The translations under genes and the position numbers were made by a program. A model generated the notes under the pieces. The model searched no databases. It saw only the letters and a program-made list of their open reading frames with translations, and had not been told where the DNA came from. From NCBI GenBank assembly GCA_020859645.1, contig JAJBVU010000232.1:1-10002 (forward strand): a stretch of DNA of 10,002 bases, in the 5' to 3' direction. Positions 1-7,633 of the stretch are shown here, one piece after another. The DNA comes from Eubacterium sp. Its GTDB lineage: Bacteria; Bacillota; Clostridia; Lachnospirales; CAG-274. The first letter of the stretch is position 1. Each line of letters begins with the position of its first letter.

Positions 1-9
1 TTATTTATG

Positions 10-15
10 TATAAT
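10..15 (+). promoter_or_regulatory. Possible -10 promoter element of the operon
   Basis: The hexamer TATAAT matches the sigma-70/sigma-A -10 consensus exactly and lies about 120 bases before the first ATG. A transcript would start near position 22 and carry a leader of roughly 110 bases. The matching -35 box would fall before the window start, so it cannot be checked. In AT-rich sequence such a hexamer can occur by chance. The call rests on one element plus its place upstream of a five-gene same-strand run. Confidence 0.3.
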
Positions 16-38
16 ATGTGCATAAAACTTCTGAGTTG

Positions 39-61
39 AAACAGTTGGATTGAGACTGTTT
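39..61 (+). promoter_or_regulatory. Inverted repeat in the operon leader
   Basis: AAACAGT (39-45) and ACTGTTT (55-61) form a perfect 7-bp inverted repeat around a 9-base spacer. Three G-U pairs could extend the RNA stem outward (36-38 with 62-64). The repeat lies between the possible -10 box and the first start codon. It could be an operator for a dimeric repressor or an RNA hairpin in the leader. Only four T residues follow the stem, so it is a poor intrinsic terminator. Confidence 0.3.
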
Positions 62-121
62 TGGGAAAAAATCGGTTTTTGCTTATGATTAAACGGTTTG
101 GCAGGAAATATCAGTGCAGAT

Positions 122-126
122 AAGGA
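122..126 (+). promoter_or_regulatory. Ribosome binding site that favours the ATG at 134
   Basis: AAGGA lies 7 bases before the ATG at 134, which is good spacing. The alternative TTG start at 98 has no purine-rich Shine-Dalgarno match at a suitable distance. This supports the 307-residue form of the leader gene over the 319-residue form. Confidence 0.5.
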
Positions 127-133
127 ATATTCT

Positions 134-1057
134 ATGGGATTTAATACAGAAAAAATAGGCGATGATTATAAAAACGACAAAAATGAGAGGCAGATATTCG
201 ATAAAATTACAGAAGTAATTCGAAAATTCTACAGTAACGGAATTCGTTTTGATGATACGGTAATCCGTTTATTGGAACAGGCTTCATCTTCGTCAATAGA
301 TGAATTAACCCGGAATGAATTGAAAAAGAATATGTTTTGCCGCAGTGACGGCTTGTATTTTTTAACTGATGTTATCAGTAATTCCAAACAAAGTGAATTG
401 CTTAAAAAAGAAAATTTGCTGTATGAAATATCAAAGTACGGCTGCATTGACCTAAGAGCGTTATTCTTTAAATATAACGGCTTAGGCAAAACAGCGTGCC
501 TCAGAAGTGAAAAAGATTTTGAAGATTATTTAATGTTTTTGCTGCCTGATGAAATACGAATAGGTAAGGCGCTGAATACAAAAATCATCAGAAAAAAGGG
601 TGTGCCTGTCAAAAAGGCTCTGGATACGGCTGCAAACAAGGTTATATTGACAATTAAAGAAAACGAATGCATTACTCAGGAGGATTTACAAACAGAATTT
701 TCATTTTTTTCCAATGAGTTTCTTTGCCGTATTCTTGAAAAAAATAATGACAGAGTATTGCGTGCTGAGATTAATGATTTTTTGTGTTATCAAACAATTG
801 AATCAATCGGACTCGGAGAAGGGTTTTCAGATGTGTTGGATGAATGTCTTGATATGCTGGACGGTCTTTCGCTGACGCCTTCTCAAGAGGTTATTCATGC
901 ACTTCTCAGTATAAAGCTGGGATATAATTTTAAAGATGAATATAATATTTCCGATTATAAAACGTTTCGATGTATTGTTTCGGCATATTATAAAGGAAAC
1001 AAGCGGCGAGAATGGGCAGCCGGCAGCTTCTTGGAGGTTAGCAGTGTAAATGTATGA
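134..1057 (+). CDS. Hypothetical BREX-associated protein, possible winged-helix fold
   Basis: I do not recognise this 307-residue protein. It has no signal peptide, membrane segment or obvious catalytic motif, and looks soluble and mainly helical. Residues about 160-220 read as a possible winged helix: a helix near 161-175, a short turn, a helix beginning TQEDLQTEF (181-189), a recognition-like helix near 193-204, then a beta-rich stretch with basic residues. A weaker similar pattern lies near 90-140. A DNA-binding or adaptor role is therefore inferred, not shown. The ATG at 134 is chosen for its AAGGA site; a TTG at 98 in the same frame would add 12 residues. The last codons overlap brxP by 8 bases, so the two are probably co-translated. 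It is not one of the four core genes I know for type 4 BREX (brxP, brxC, pglZ, brxL), so it is either an accessory component, a regulator, or a divergent relative of another BREX small protein. Confidence 0.8.
   Translation: MGFNTEKIGDDYKNDKNERQIFDKITEVIRKFYSNGIRFDDTVIRLLEQASSSSIDELTRNELKKNMFCRSDGLYFLTDVISNSKQSELLKKENLLYEISKYGCIDLRALFFKYNGLGKTACLRSEKDFEDYLMFLLPDEIRIGKALNTKIIRKKGVPVKKALDTAANKVILTIKENECITQEDLQTEFSFFSNEFLCRILEKNNDRVLRAEINDFLCYQTIESIGLGEGFSDVLDECLDMLDGLSLTPSQEVIHALLSIKLGYNFKDEYNISDYKTFRCIVSAYYKGNKRREWAAGSFLEVSSVNV
1033..1037 (+). promoter_or_regulatory. Ribosome binding site of brxP inside the upstream gene
   Basis: GGAGG lies within the last codons of the leader gene, 12 bases before the brxP ATG at 1050, a slightly long spacing. 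The brxP frame has a TAA at 1047-1049, directly before the ATG, so no upstream start is possible. This fixes the brxP start and the 8-base overlap. Confidence 0.5.
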
Positions 1058-3434
1058 TTTTGAATGGGATAATGAAACAGGCGGTTATAAACTTATAACA
1101 AGCACCGGCAGATTTATTGCAAATGAAATTCGTCCGGTTTTTGCCGAGGAGATTGAATTGACCGGTCTTGCGGAATATATTGATTATGACAAAAGCGATA
1201 AACGGCCTTTTATGTGGGCGCAAAAAAATGTATATTATTATAACGGAGAAAAAATTGCTCAGTTCAACGGAACCCAATATGGAAAGCCCGTTAATATAAC
1301 ACGTTATTTTGAGGGCAGGAAAGAAATCAAACCCGTAAATGTGGATTTGATGATTAAAAAGAATTCTCAAATTATGCAGGCTGTTGTCGACGATGCAAAA
1401 CGCCGTACAAAGGAATTATACGATGCCGATATATCGCACTGTGACAAGGCATATATAGCCTTTTCAGGGGGAAAAGATTCCGTTGTTTTGTTAAACATAT
1501 GTGATGAAGTTCTTCCGCCGGATGTTCCTGTTATATTCAGTGATACGGATATGGAATTTCCCGATACTTATGAAGTTTGGAACAAGATTCAGAAAATTTT
1601 TCCAAATCGTACATTTATTTCTGCCAAGGCTGATGTCAAAGCTTTAGAAAACTGGAAATTATTCGGACCTCCGTCGAGAACTATCCGTTGGTGCTGTTCA
1701 ATCCATAAAAGCACACCGGCATTAATTAAATTAAAACAAATGACAGCTAAAACATCAATACGTGTTATGGCTTTTGTAGGTGTACGAGGGGAAGAGAGTA
1801 TAAGCAGATCCTTTTATGAGGATTCAAATAACGGAATAAAGAACGCTTCCCAAATGAACAGAATGCCTCTTCTCGATTGGGGAGCACATGAAATTTGGCT
1901 TTATATTTTTGCAAATAACCTTATTATTAATAAAGCATACCGATGGGGGCTTCCTCGGATTGGCTGCGTTATGTGTCCCGAATCGTCGGAAAAATATGTT
2001 TGGCTTGTTGATAAAGTTTATCCCGGAGTAATTCAAGACTATATTGATATTATTACAGAAAGCAGCATTAAAACATTTCACGGCAATGATGATAAGATTG
2101 ATTATATTGCAAAACAGGGATGGCAGGCAAGAAAAAGCGGAGCTATTCTCAGAAACACTATAACGGCGCCTATAGAAAGCACGGATAAAAACAATGTTGT
2201 ATTTAAAAGCTCCTTTTTTGATGAACAGCGTTTTTACACATGGATTAAACCTTTAGGCCGTGTTGTTTTTGACCCCGAAACAAAGGAAACACGTCTTAAA
2301 CTGCCGCATACTCTTGATGAGGGCATTCCTTTTTCTTATCACACACCCCATGCCGGCGGCGGCGAGCTTTCGATCAGCTTTTGTTCGGAAGATGAAAGAT
2401 TATCTTTAACCCCTTCAATCAGAACTATGCTGAAAAAAGTATCGGCTTGTGTTGCCTGCAGAGCCTGTGAAGCAGAATGCGCTTACGGGGCATTATATTT
2501 TTCGGACGGCAGAATGCAGATAAATGAAGAAAAGTGTGTTCACTGCAAAAAATGTTTTGACAATATTGACAGGGGCTGCTGGAGGTATAAATCCATGTAT
2601 AAAAGTGAAAATGATAAAAAAAATCGAATAAACAATATTAACAGTTATAATAACTTCGGTCTGCGTGAAAAAGATTCTAATCTTTGGGTTTCTGCGTTGG
2701 CTGAAATGGGTGATAATTTCTTCCCGTGGAACAGCAGTCATCCTTTAGGCAGCAAAATGGTTGATGCTGCAGGCGTGTGGTTTAAACAGAGCGAGCTTAT
2801 AGATAAAAAAACGAAAAAACCAACACCTTTGACGGATTTTTTTAGAAAATTCGGCGGAGACTCCCTTATCGGCTGGGACTTTATATGGATAGCCCTTGCA
2901 AACAATTCTATATTAATAAAATGGTTTATTACAAATACTTTGATTGGGGAGTTATATAGCTTGGAAAAGCTTGCGGATATGCTGAAGGTTGCTTATCCGA
3001 ATTTAGGAAATTCCACAATCAAAGGGGGGCTTGCTGCGTTTAAAGACTTGATTTCCAAATCTCCCGTAGGCGGCAAAAATGCAATGGTACAGTATGAAAT
3101 GAAGGGGAAATCCGTTGTTTCGGTTATAAGACTTTCAAAAACCGTTCATCCGTTGGTTGTTCTTTACGGGCTTTATATAATGGCAGGAGCTTCCGACAGC
3201 AGCACCTTTACAGTGTCGGGAATTATGGAGGCGGATGTAAATTCAATATATGTGTCTCCGTTGGTGGCGTTTGGTATTTCTGCAGGAGAATTTAAACGCA
3301 TTTGTGAGGGACTTCACAGCCGATATCCTGATTATATTGCTACTACTTTTACACACGGAAATGATGAAGTGAGGATATATCCCGATAAATTCAATATATT
3401 TGATATTATTACACTTGCAATTCAGGAGGCTTAA
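1050..3434 (+). CDS. brxP: BrxP-like PAPS reductase/DndC-family protein with ferredoxin and DUF4007-like domains
   Basis: This 794-residue cytoplasmic protein is probably the sulfur-chemistry component of type 4 BREX. Residues 1-115 form an N-terminal region typical of long stand-alone PAPS-reductase-like proteins. Residues about 130-345 are an adenine nucleotide alpha-hydrolase/PAPS reductase domain. It shows the PP-loop SGGKDS (139-144), SDTDMEF (164-170), WCCSIHK (214-220), VGVRGEES (243-250) and GCVMCP (305-310). C215, C216, C306 and C309 could hold an iron-sulfur cluster, as in DndC/SspD-type enzymes. Residues 467-510 are a two-cluster ferredoxin segment: C467/C470/C473/C477, then C496/C499/C502 with a distant C510. 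From about 545 to 672 the pattern resembles DUF4007, including an LGSKMVDAAGVWF segment, a Trp-rich helix and an ending like SPVG. In DNA phosphorothioation (Dnd/Ssp) systems the related enzyme activates and transfers sulfur; the same role here is inference. No cysteine desulfurase gene lies in the window, so sulfur would come from a partner elsewhere. The family call is firm; the symbol rests on the neighbouring pglZ and brxL. Confidence 0.88.
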   Translation: MYDFEWDNETGGYKLITSTGRFIANEIRPVFAEEIELTGLAEYIDYDKSDKRPFMWAQKNVYYYNGEKIAQFNGTQYGKPVNITRYFEGRKEIKPVNVDLMIKKNSQIMQAVVDDAKRRTKELYDADISHCDKAYIAFSGGKDSVVLLNICDEVLPPDVPVIFSDTDMEFPDTYEVWNKIQKIFPNRTFISAKADVKALENWKLFGPPSRTIRWCCSIHKSTPALIKLKQMTAKTSIRVMAFVGVRGEESISRSFYEDSNNGIKNASQMNRMPLLDWGAHEIWLYIFANNLIINKAYRWGLPRIGCVMCPESSEKYVWLVDKVYPGVIQDYIDIITESSIKTFHGNDDKIDYIAKQGWQARKSGAILRNTITAPIESTDKNNVVFKSSFFDEQRFYTWIKPLGRVVFDPETKETRLKLPHTLDEGIPFSYHTPHAGGGELSISFCSEDERLSLTPSIRTMLKKVSACVACRACEAECAYGALYFSDGRMQINEEKCVHCKKCFDNIDRGCWRYKSMYKSENDKKNRINNINSYNNFGLREKDSNLWVSALAEMGDNFFPWNSSHPLGSKMVDAAGVWFKQSELIDKKTKKPTPLTDFFRKFGGDSLIGWDFIWIALANNSILIKWFITNTLIGELYSLEKLADMLKVAYPNLGNSTIKGGLAAFKDLISKSPVGGKNAMVQYEMKGKSVVSVIRLSKTVHPLVVLYGLYIMAGASDSSTFTVSGIMEADVNSIYVSPLVAFGISAGEFKRICEGLHSRYPDYIATTFTHGNDEVRIYPDKFNIFDIITLAIQEA
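3424..3429 (+). promoter_or_regulatory. Consensus ribosome binding site of the BrxC-like ATPase gene
   Basis: A perfect AGGAGG overlaps the last codons of brxP and ends 7 bases before the ATG at 3437. It fixes that start and indicates strong initiation directly after brxP termination (stop at 3432-3434). Confidence 0.6.
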
Positions 3435-3436
3435 GC

Positions 3437-6400
3437 ATGGAAGAACGGTTTTATAATAAATTTTTTACGGTTCCCGATGATTATAAAGCCAATATGACCC
3501 GTGAGGTTATTAACGAAACTCCGGAGACCTGGCTTAACTTTTATCCCCATGTTAAATATTTGGAATTTCTTAAGACTCTTTTTGATGAAGCAAAATCAGT
3601 GTGGCTTACGGGAAACTACGGAACAGGCAAGAGCAATGCTGCCCTTGTGACAGTTAAGCTGTTTATGGACGATATGTCACGGGTTGAGAAGTGGTTTGAT
3701 GAACACAGGGGAGTCATTCCCAACTGTGAAAGCTTAAAGTTACAGCTTCAAAATATCAGAAACAGCGGCGTGTTGGTTATATATGATTATAATGCTGCGG
3801 GAATCGGACCCAATGAGGAGCTTCTTGTCAGACTTGAAAAAGGTATTCTTTCCGCTTTACGGGAATATGGTTATTCTTCACCGGCGAAAGGAAATTTAGA
3901 TTTAGTAATTGAAAGAGTACGCCGTGAAGGGGACAACTTTTTTAAAACCCGAGATTCAATAATACATGAAATGAAATCTCTTAAATCGGACATCTGTACT
4001 GTTGAACAGTTAGTAACAAAGCTTATAGAAGAAGATAATTCAACTGCGCCCACACATTATCTTGAAGATGTACAGACGGTACTTCATAGGGATAATATAT
4101 ACTTAGACGTAGATGTGCCCTCTTTTCGTGAATGGATTTCCGCAATTTGCAAGGCAAACGGTCTGAAGAGAATTATATATATTTTCGATGAATTTTCAGA
4201 TTTTATAGATGCAAACAGCGGTTCGCTGAAAACTTTTGAAGATGTAACGGAAGCTCCGTCTGTTAATCATTTTTATCTGGTTCCGGTTACTCATAAAGAG
4301 CTCGGCGCATTTTACGGTGAGAATTCACCCGGCGCAAACAAAGCAAAGGACAGATTTTATTTTCGTAATCTTCAGATGCCCAATGATGTTGCTTTCAGGC
4401 TTGCGGCTTATGCTATGAAGCCAAATGAAGAAGAACCCTATTGTTCCGAATGGAAAAAAGAAAAAGATTTTCTTTGGAGCAGCATTTCAGCCGTAGTTGA
4501 TAAATTTAAGGATCCGGAATCCAGCGAAGCCTATGTTGCAAGGGAATCTTTTTACGCTGTTCTCCCAATTCACCCTATGGCTGCATTTTTGCTTAAATTT
4601 TTGGCGGAATCGGCAAGGTCAAGTCAGCGCAGTATCTTTGAATATTTAAAAGGCAGCGCCGACGGACGTGAATTTCAAGAGTTTATTGCCTGCGGAGGTC
4701 CGCAAATAACCGGCAGGCAGTTTTTGACAGTGGATTATCTCTGGAAATATTTTATGGAAAGAGAAGATTCCGGTCAGGCTAAAGAAATTATTGAAATAAA
4801 AATGGAATATGACCGTATAAAAGCACGTGAATTTGCTGCTTTCGGCGATGATCAGCCGGAAATCAGAATACTTAAAACGGTTTTGCTTTTTACGCTGCTT
4901 TCACGGCTTAACCCAAATGGGCATGAACGCCTGCAGCCTACCGTAGAAAATATTGAGCTTTCTTTCCGTGGCGACGGTGTTGTAATGGATGTGGAAATGT
5001 ATCTCAGGGATTTATCCGAAAACAGACATTGCTTTTCAATTGTTAACGGGAACATTGATTTATATACAACTACTGTAGGCAGTGACGAATTGAATAAAAA
5101 GAAGCAGGAGCTTTCCGGTCAGTTTTATGAGCTTCTTTCACCTGTATGCAAAACCGATATGGAAAAAGCCACAAAAAGCGCAAGAGCCGGATTTTCAAAC
5201 GAAAGATTTGACATAAGAGTTTCCGATTCAAGTCATATGACGCTTACTAATATTACTTCCGCTACCCGTGAAAAATACAGCCGTGGGAATAATAAGGATA
5301 ACGGCTCCGTTTGCTTATGGTTTGTTGTTGCCAAAAATAAAACAGATCAAATGCAAATTCAAGGCAGACGTGAAAGTCTGCTGACAAATTTACAGGGACA
5401 CAGAATTATTATAATTGATTTTCCGGAAATTACTTTTTGCGGAAAGAACATAAATCTATGGGAAGAATATGTGACGCTTTATTCTCAATATTTGCTTGAA
5501 AACAGCGATGCGGCAAAAAAACAGATTTCAGACAGTATTAAAAGAATTGAAGCCGAATGGACAGAATCGCTGAGGTCAAGCGAAGCCTCTCTTAACTTAA
5601 GCTATTATAATACGGAAAGCAAACAGATCGAAACACGTAAAAGCTCTTGGGCTGATTTTAGATTTTTCCTGCCCGTATATATGGGGCGGGTTATGGAAGC
5701 CTGTCCGGATATTTTAACAGAGCAAATTACGGCATTCAGCAACAGCGGACTTAAATCATGGGCGCTTGCCGGAATTCGTTTTTGTGCTGTAGGAAACTCG
5801 GGGCAGCAAAAACAGCTTATTAATAATTTGTCTAACCGGGGCATTAACGGATCTGACGATTGGTTTTTAAAAAATCAAGACCACCCCTTTGGCAGGATCA
5901 GAAGTGTGTTGGAAAAGAAATATAAAAACACTGTAGGGAATAACACAAATTTTTCTCTTCGCAAGGTTTATATTGAGCTTCAGCGTGCGCCTTTCGGCTT
6001 GCGCTACAATTGTTTAAGTGCGTTTACTCTCGGATTTTGTCTTAGCTGGATTTTAGATAAAAATTGTCAGTGGACAAACGGACAAATGAATTATCCCTTA
6101 GATGAGGAAACACTGGCGGAAATAATTGAAAAAACAGTTTCTTTAAAAAATGACAAGGAAAAGTTTATTTGCCGGCTTTCCAAAGAGGATCGCATTTTTG
6201 CAAAAAAAGCTGCCTGTATGTTTGGGCTTCATGAAATTGAAAATTCTACGCCTTTGGAAACGCTGAGAGTTATATCTTCTAATGTTGAGGAAAATTCATG
6301 CAAAGTTCCTTTGTGGGTGTTGGCGGAGTATATTCGAAGTACAAAGCCGGAACATGAAAACATTGCTTCTGTACTGGATAAATTATGTATTGCATTCAGA

Positions 6401-7630
6401 ATAAGCTCTAAAGGCAAAACAGAGGAACGCTCGGCAGCAACCTTCGACATAGGAGCAGAGCTTTTAAAAAACGATGAAATTATTGATATTGCCGCAAAAT
6501 ATACTAAATCAGATGTATATATTACGGCATTTCAAAGATATATAGACAGCTGCCGCCCCGAACTAATGAAACTGGCGGAAAATATAGGTGACCGCAGCCA
6601 TGAATACTGCAGTCTCATTTTGGAAAAGGCTGCGCCCGTATCAGGATGGCTTTGGAATAAGTCAGATATTTCAGGACTTATAGACCTTGTGGAATGTATG
6701 TATCGGGTAGTCGAAAAAGTGCGCAGACTTTTAAATATAACAGGATATATAACATATGAAGATGTTTTAGTTCGCCTGAAAAAGAAAATGGAAGGAACAG
6801 GATTTCCATATGCGTTTGTAGGGGAAAAATATCCCGTTGTTGAAGCTATTGCCGAAGAATTAAAAAGTGAACAGGATGCACAAAAGCTTCTTGAATGTAT
6901 TCAAAACAGCGAAAATGATTTATCATTACTCTATAATGATCCGCAGTACAGTATTCAAAAAAGGCTTCTTCGGGAGCGGCTTGGTGAAAATGCATTAACT
7001 GATAATGAACTGTCTGCAATTATTAATGATATGCCCGTTACAGAAGGCTATTCCGTTAATATGTCTTCAGATGCATACATAAAGCTTGTTCGTGACTTGG
7101 CAGCAAAAAATGTCAGAAATACAATCATAAATAAAAATGCGGAAGAATGCAGAAGGATCTGCGGTTTTGACAATATAAGTGAATGGTGCGGCGAAACTCA
7201 CCTGCCTGCATGGACTCTCTTTTCGGAAACGGATAACAGCAGAGAATTAGTCAGAATTTTGATCAAGCCGGAAAATTTCACCAATGATATTCTTGAAAAG
7301 GCTCATGAAATTCTTACGGTCCTTCCGAAAGCCGAAATAAAACACTGTCAAAATGTTTTCTTACAAAAAGCAGTGCCTGAAAAATACAAGGTTCTTAACG
7401 TGGGCTTGGCATCACTGCTTAGATTTCTGACGGATAATTACGGAAAAGACCCTAATAAATGGCCGGAAAATCCAAATATACTTGCCTTTATAAAAGAACA
7501 ATATCAAGAGGAGTTTGCTCCGGCTGTTACAAGCAGGCTGCGTTTGGAAAAAGCCGAAATCCTGAAGGAAAAGTTGTTAAAAATGGCTAAAACCGACCCT
7601 GATATAGGTTTGAAATTTTTGGAGCAGTAA
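3437..7630 (+). CDS. brxC: Large BREX P-loop ATPase, BrxC/PglY class
   Basis: This 1397-residue protein is the large ATPase of the locus. Near the N-terminus it has a Walker A motif GNYGTGKS (residues 59-66) and a Walker B strand IIYIFDEFSDF (246-256) with acidic pair D251/E252. A sensor-like strand FYLVPVTHKEL (279-289) follows. Residues 376-404 carry a conserved-looking LPIHP...SQRSIFEYL element that I associate with the BrxC/PglY ATPases; R398 could act in nucleotide sensing. The remaining roughly 950 residues are mostly helical, without recognisable enzymatic motifs, membrane segments or signal peptide. In BREX systems this ATPase class is essential for defence and is thought to act with PglZ and the modification enzyme on DNA; the exact activity is not established. 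The start follows brxP by 2 bases behind a perfect AGGAGG. pglZ follows after 3 bases, so all three should be made together. The ATPase call is firm; the subtype (BrxC4) is inferred from the neighbours. Confidence 0.85.
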   Translation: MEERFYNKFFTVPDDYKANMTREVINETPETWLNFYPHVKYLEFLKTLFDEAKSVWLTGNYGTGKSNAALVTVKLFMDDMSRVEKWFDEHRGVIPNCESLKLQLQNIRNSGVLVIYDYNAAGIGPNEELLVRLEKGILSALREYGYSSPAKGNLDLVIERVRREGDNFFKTRDSIIHEMKSLKSDICTVEQLVTKLIEEDNSTAPTHYLEDVQTVLHRDNIYLDVDVPSFREWISAICKANGLKRIIYIFDEFSDFIDANSGSLKTFEDVTEAPSVNHFYLVPVTHKELGAFYGENSPGANKAKDRFYFRNLQMPNDVAFRLAAYAMKPNEEEPYCSEWKKEKDFLWSSISAVVDKFKDPESSEAYVARESFYAVLPIHPMAAFLLKFLAESARSSQRSIFEYLKGSADGREFQEFIACGGPQITGRQFLTVDYLWKYFMEREDSGQAKEIIEIKMEYDRIKAREFAAFGDDQPEIRILKTVLLFTLLSRLNPNGHERLQPTVENIELSFRGDGVVMDVEMYLRDLSENRHCFSIVNGNIDLYTTTVGSDELNKKKQELSGQFYELLSPVCKTDMEKATKSARAGFSNERFDIRVSDSSHMTLTNITSATREKYSRGNNKDNGSVCLWFVVAKNKTDQMQIQGRRESLLTNLQGHRIIIIDFPEITFCGKNINLWEEYVTLYSQYLLENSDAAKKQISDSIKRIEAEWTESLRSSEASLNLSYYNTESKQIETRKSSWADFRFFLPVYMGRVMEACPDILTEQITAFSNSGLKSWALAGIRFCAVGNSGQQKQLINNLSNRGINGSDDWFLKNQDHPFGRIRSVLEKKYKNTVGNNTNFSLRKVYIELQRAPFGLRYNCLSAFTLGFCLSWILDKNCQWTNGQMNYPLDEETLAEIIEKTVSLKNDKEKFICRLSKEDRIFAKKAACMFGLHEIENSTPLETLRVISSNVEENSCKVPLWVLAEYIRSTKPEHENIASVLDKLCIAFRISSKGKTEERSAATFDIGAELLKNDEIIDIAAKYTKSDVYITAFQRYIDSCRPELMKLAENIGDRSHEYCSLILEKAAPVSGWLWNKSDISGLIDLVECMYRVVEKVRRLLNITGYITYEDVLVRLKKKMEGTGFPYAFVGEKYPVVEAIAEELKSEQDAQKLLECIQNSENDLSLLYNDPQYSIQKRLLRERLGENALTDNELSAIINDMPVTEGYSVNMSSDAYIKLVRDLAAKNVRNTIINKNAEECRRICGFDNISEWCGETHLPAWTLFSETDNSRELVRILIKPENFTNDILEKAHEILTVLPKAEIKHCQNVFLQKAVPEKYKVLNVGLASLLRFLTDNYGKDPNKWPENPNILAFIKEQYQEEFAPAVTSRLRLEKAEILKEKLLKMAKTDPDIGLKFLEQ

Positions 7631-7633
7631 AAT

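Noticed and set aside
39..64. Leader hairpin as an intrinsic terminator
   Set aside because: The stem is only 7 AT-rich base pairs and is followed by just TTTT and then GGG, which is too weak for a terminator.
98..133. TTG start at 98 adding 12 residues to the leader gene
   Set aside because: It has no well-placed ribosome site, while the ATG at 134 has AAGGA 7 bases upstream. It remains possible and is noted in the gene entry.
1038..1370. Minus-strand open frame of 110 codons opposite the start of brxP
   Set aside because: It lies wholly opposite a strongly supported gene with conserved motifs and has low-complexity hydrophobic composition typical of antisense frames.
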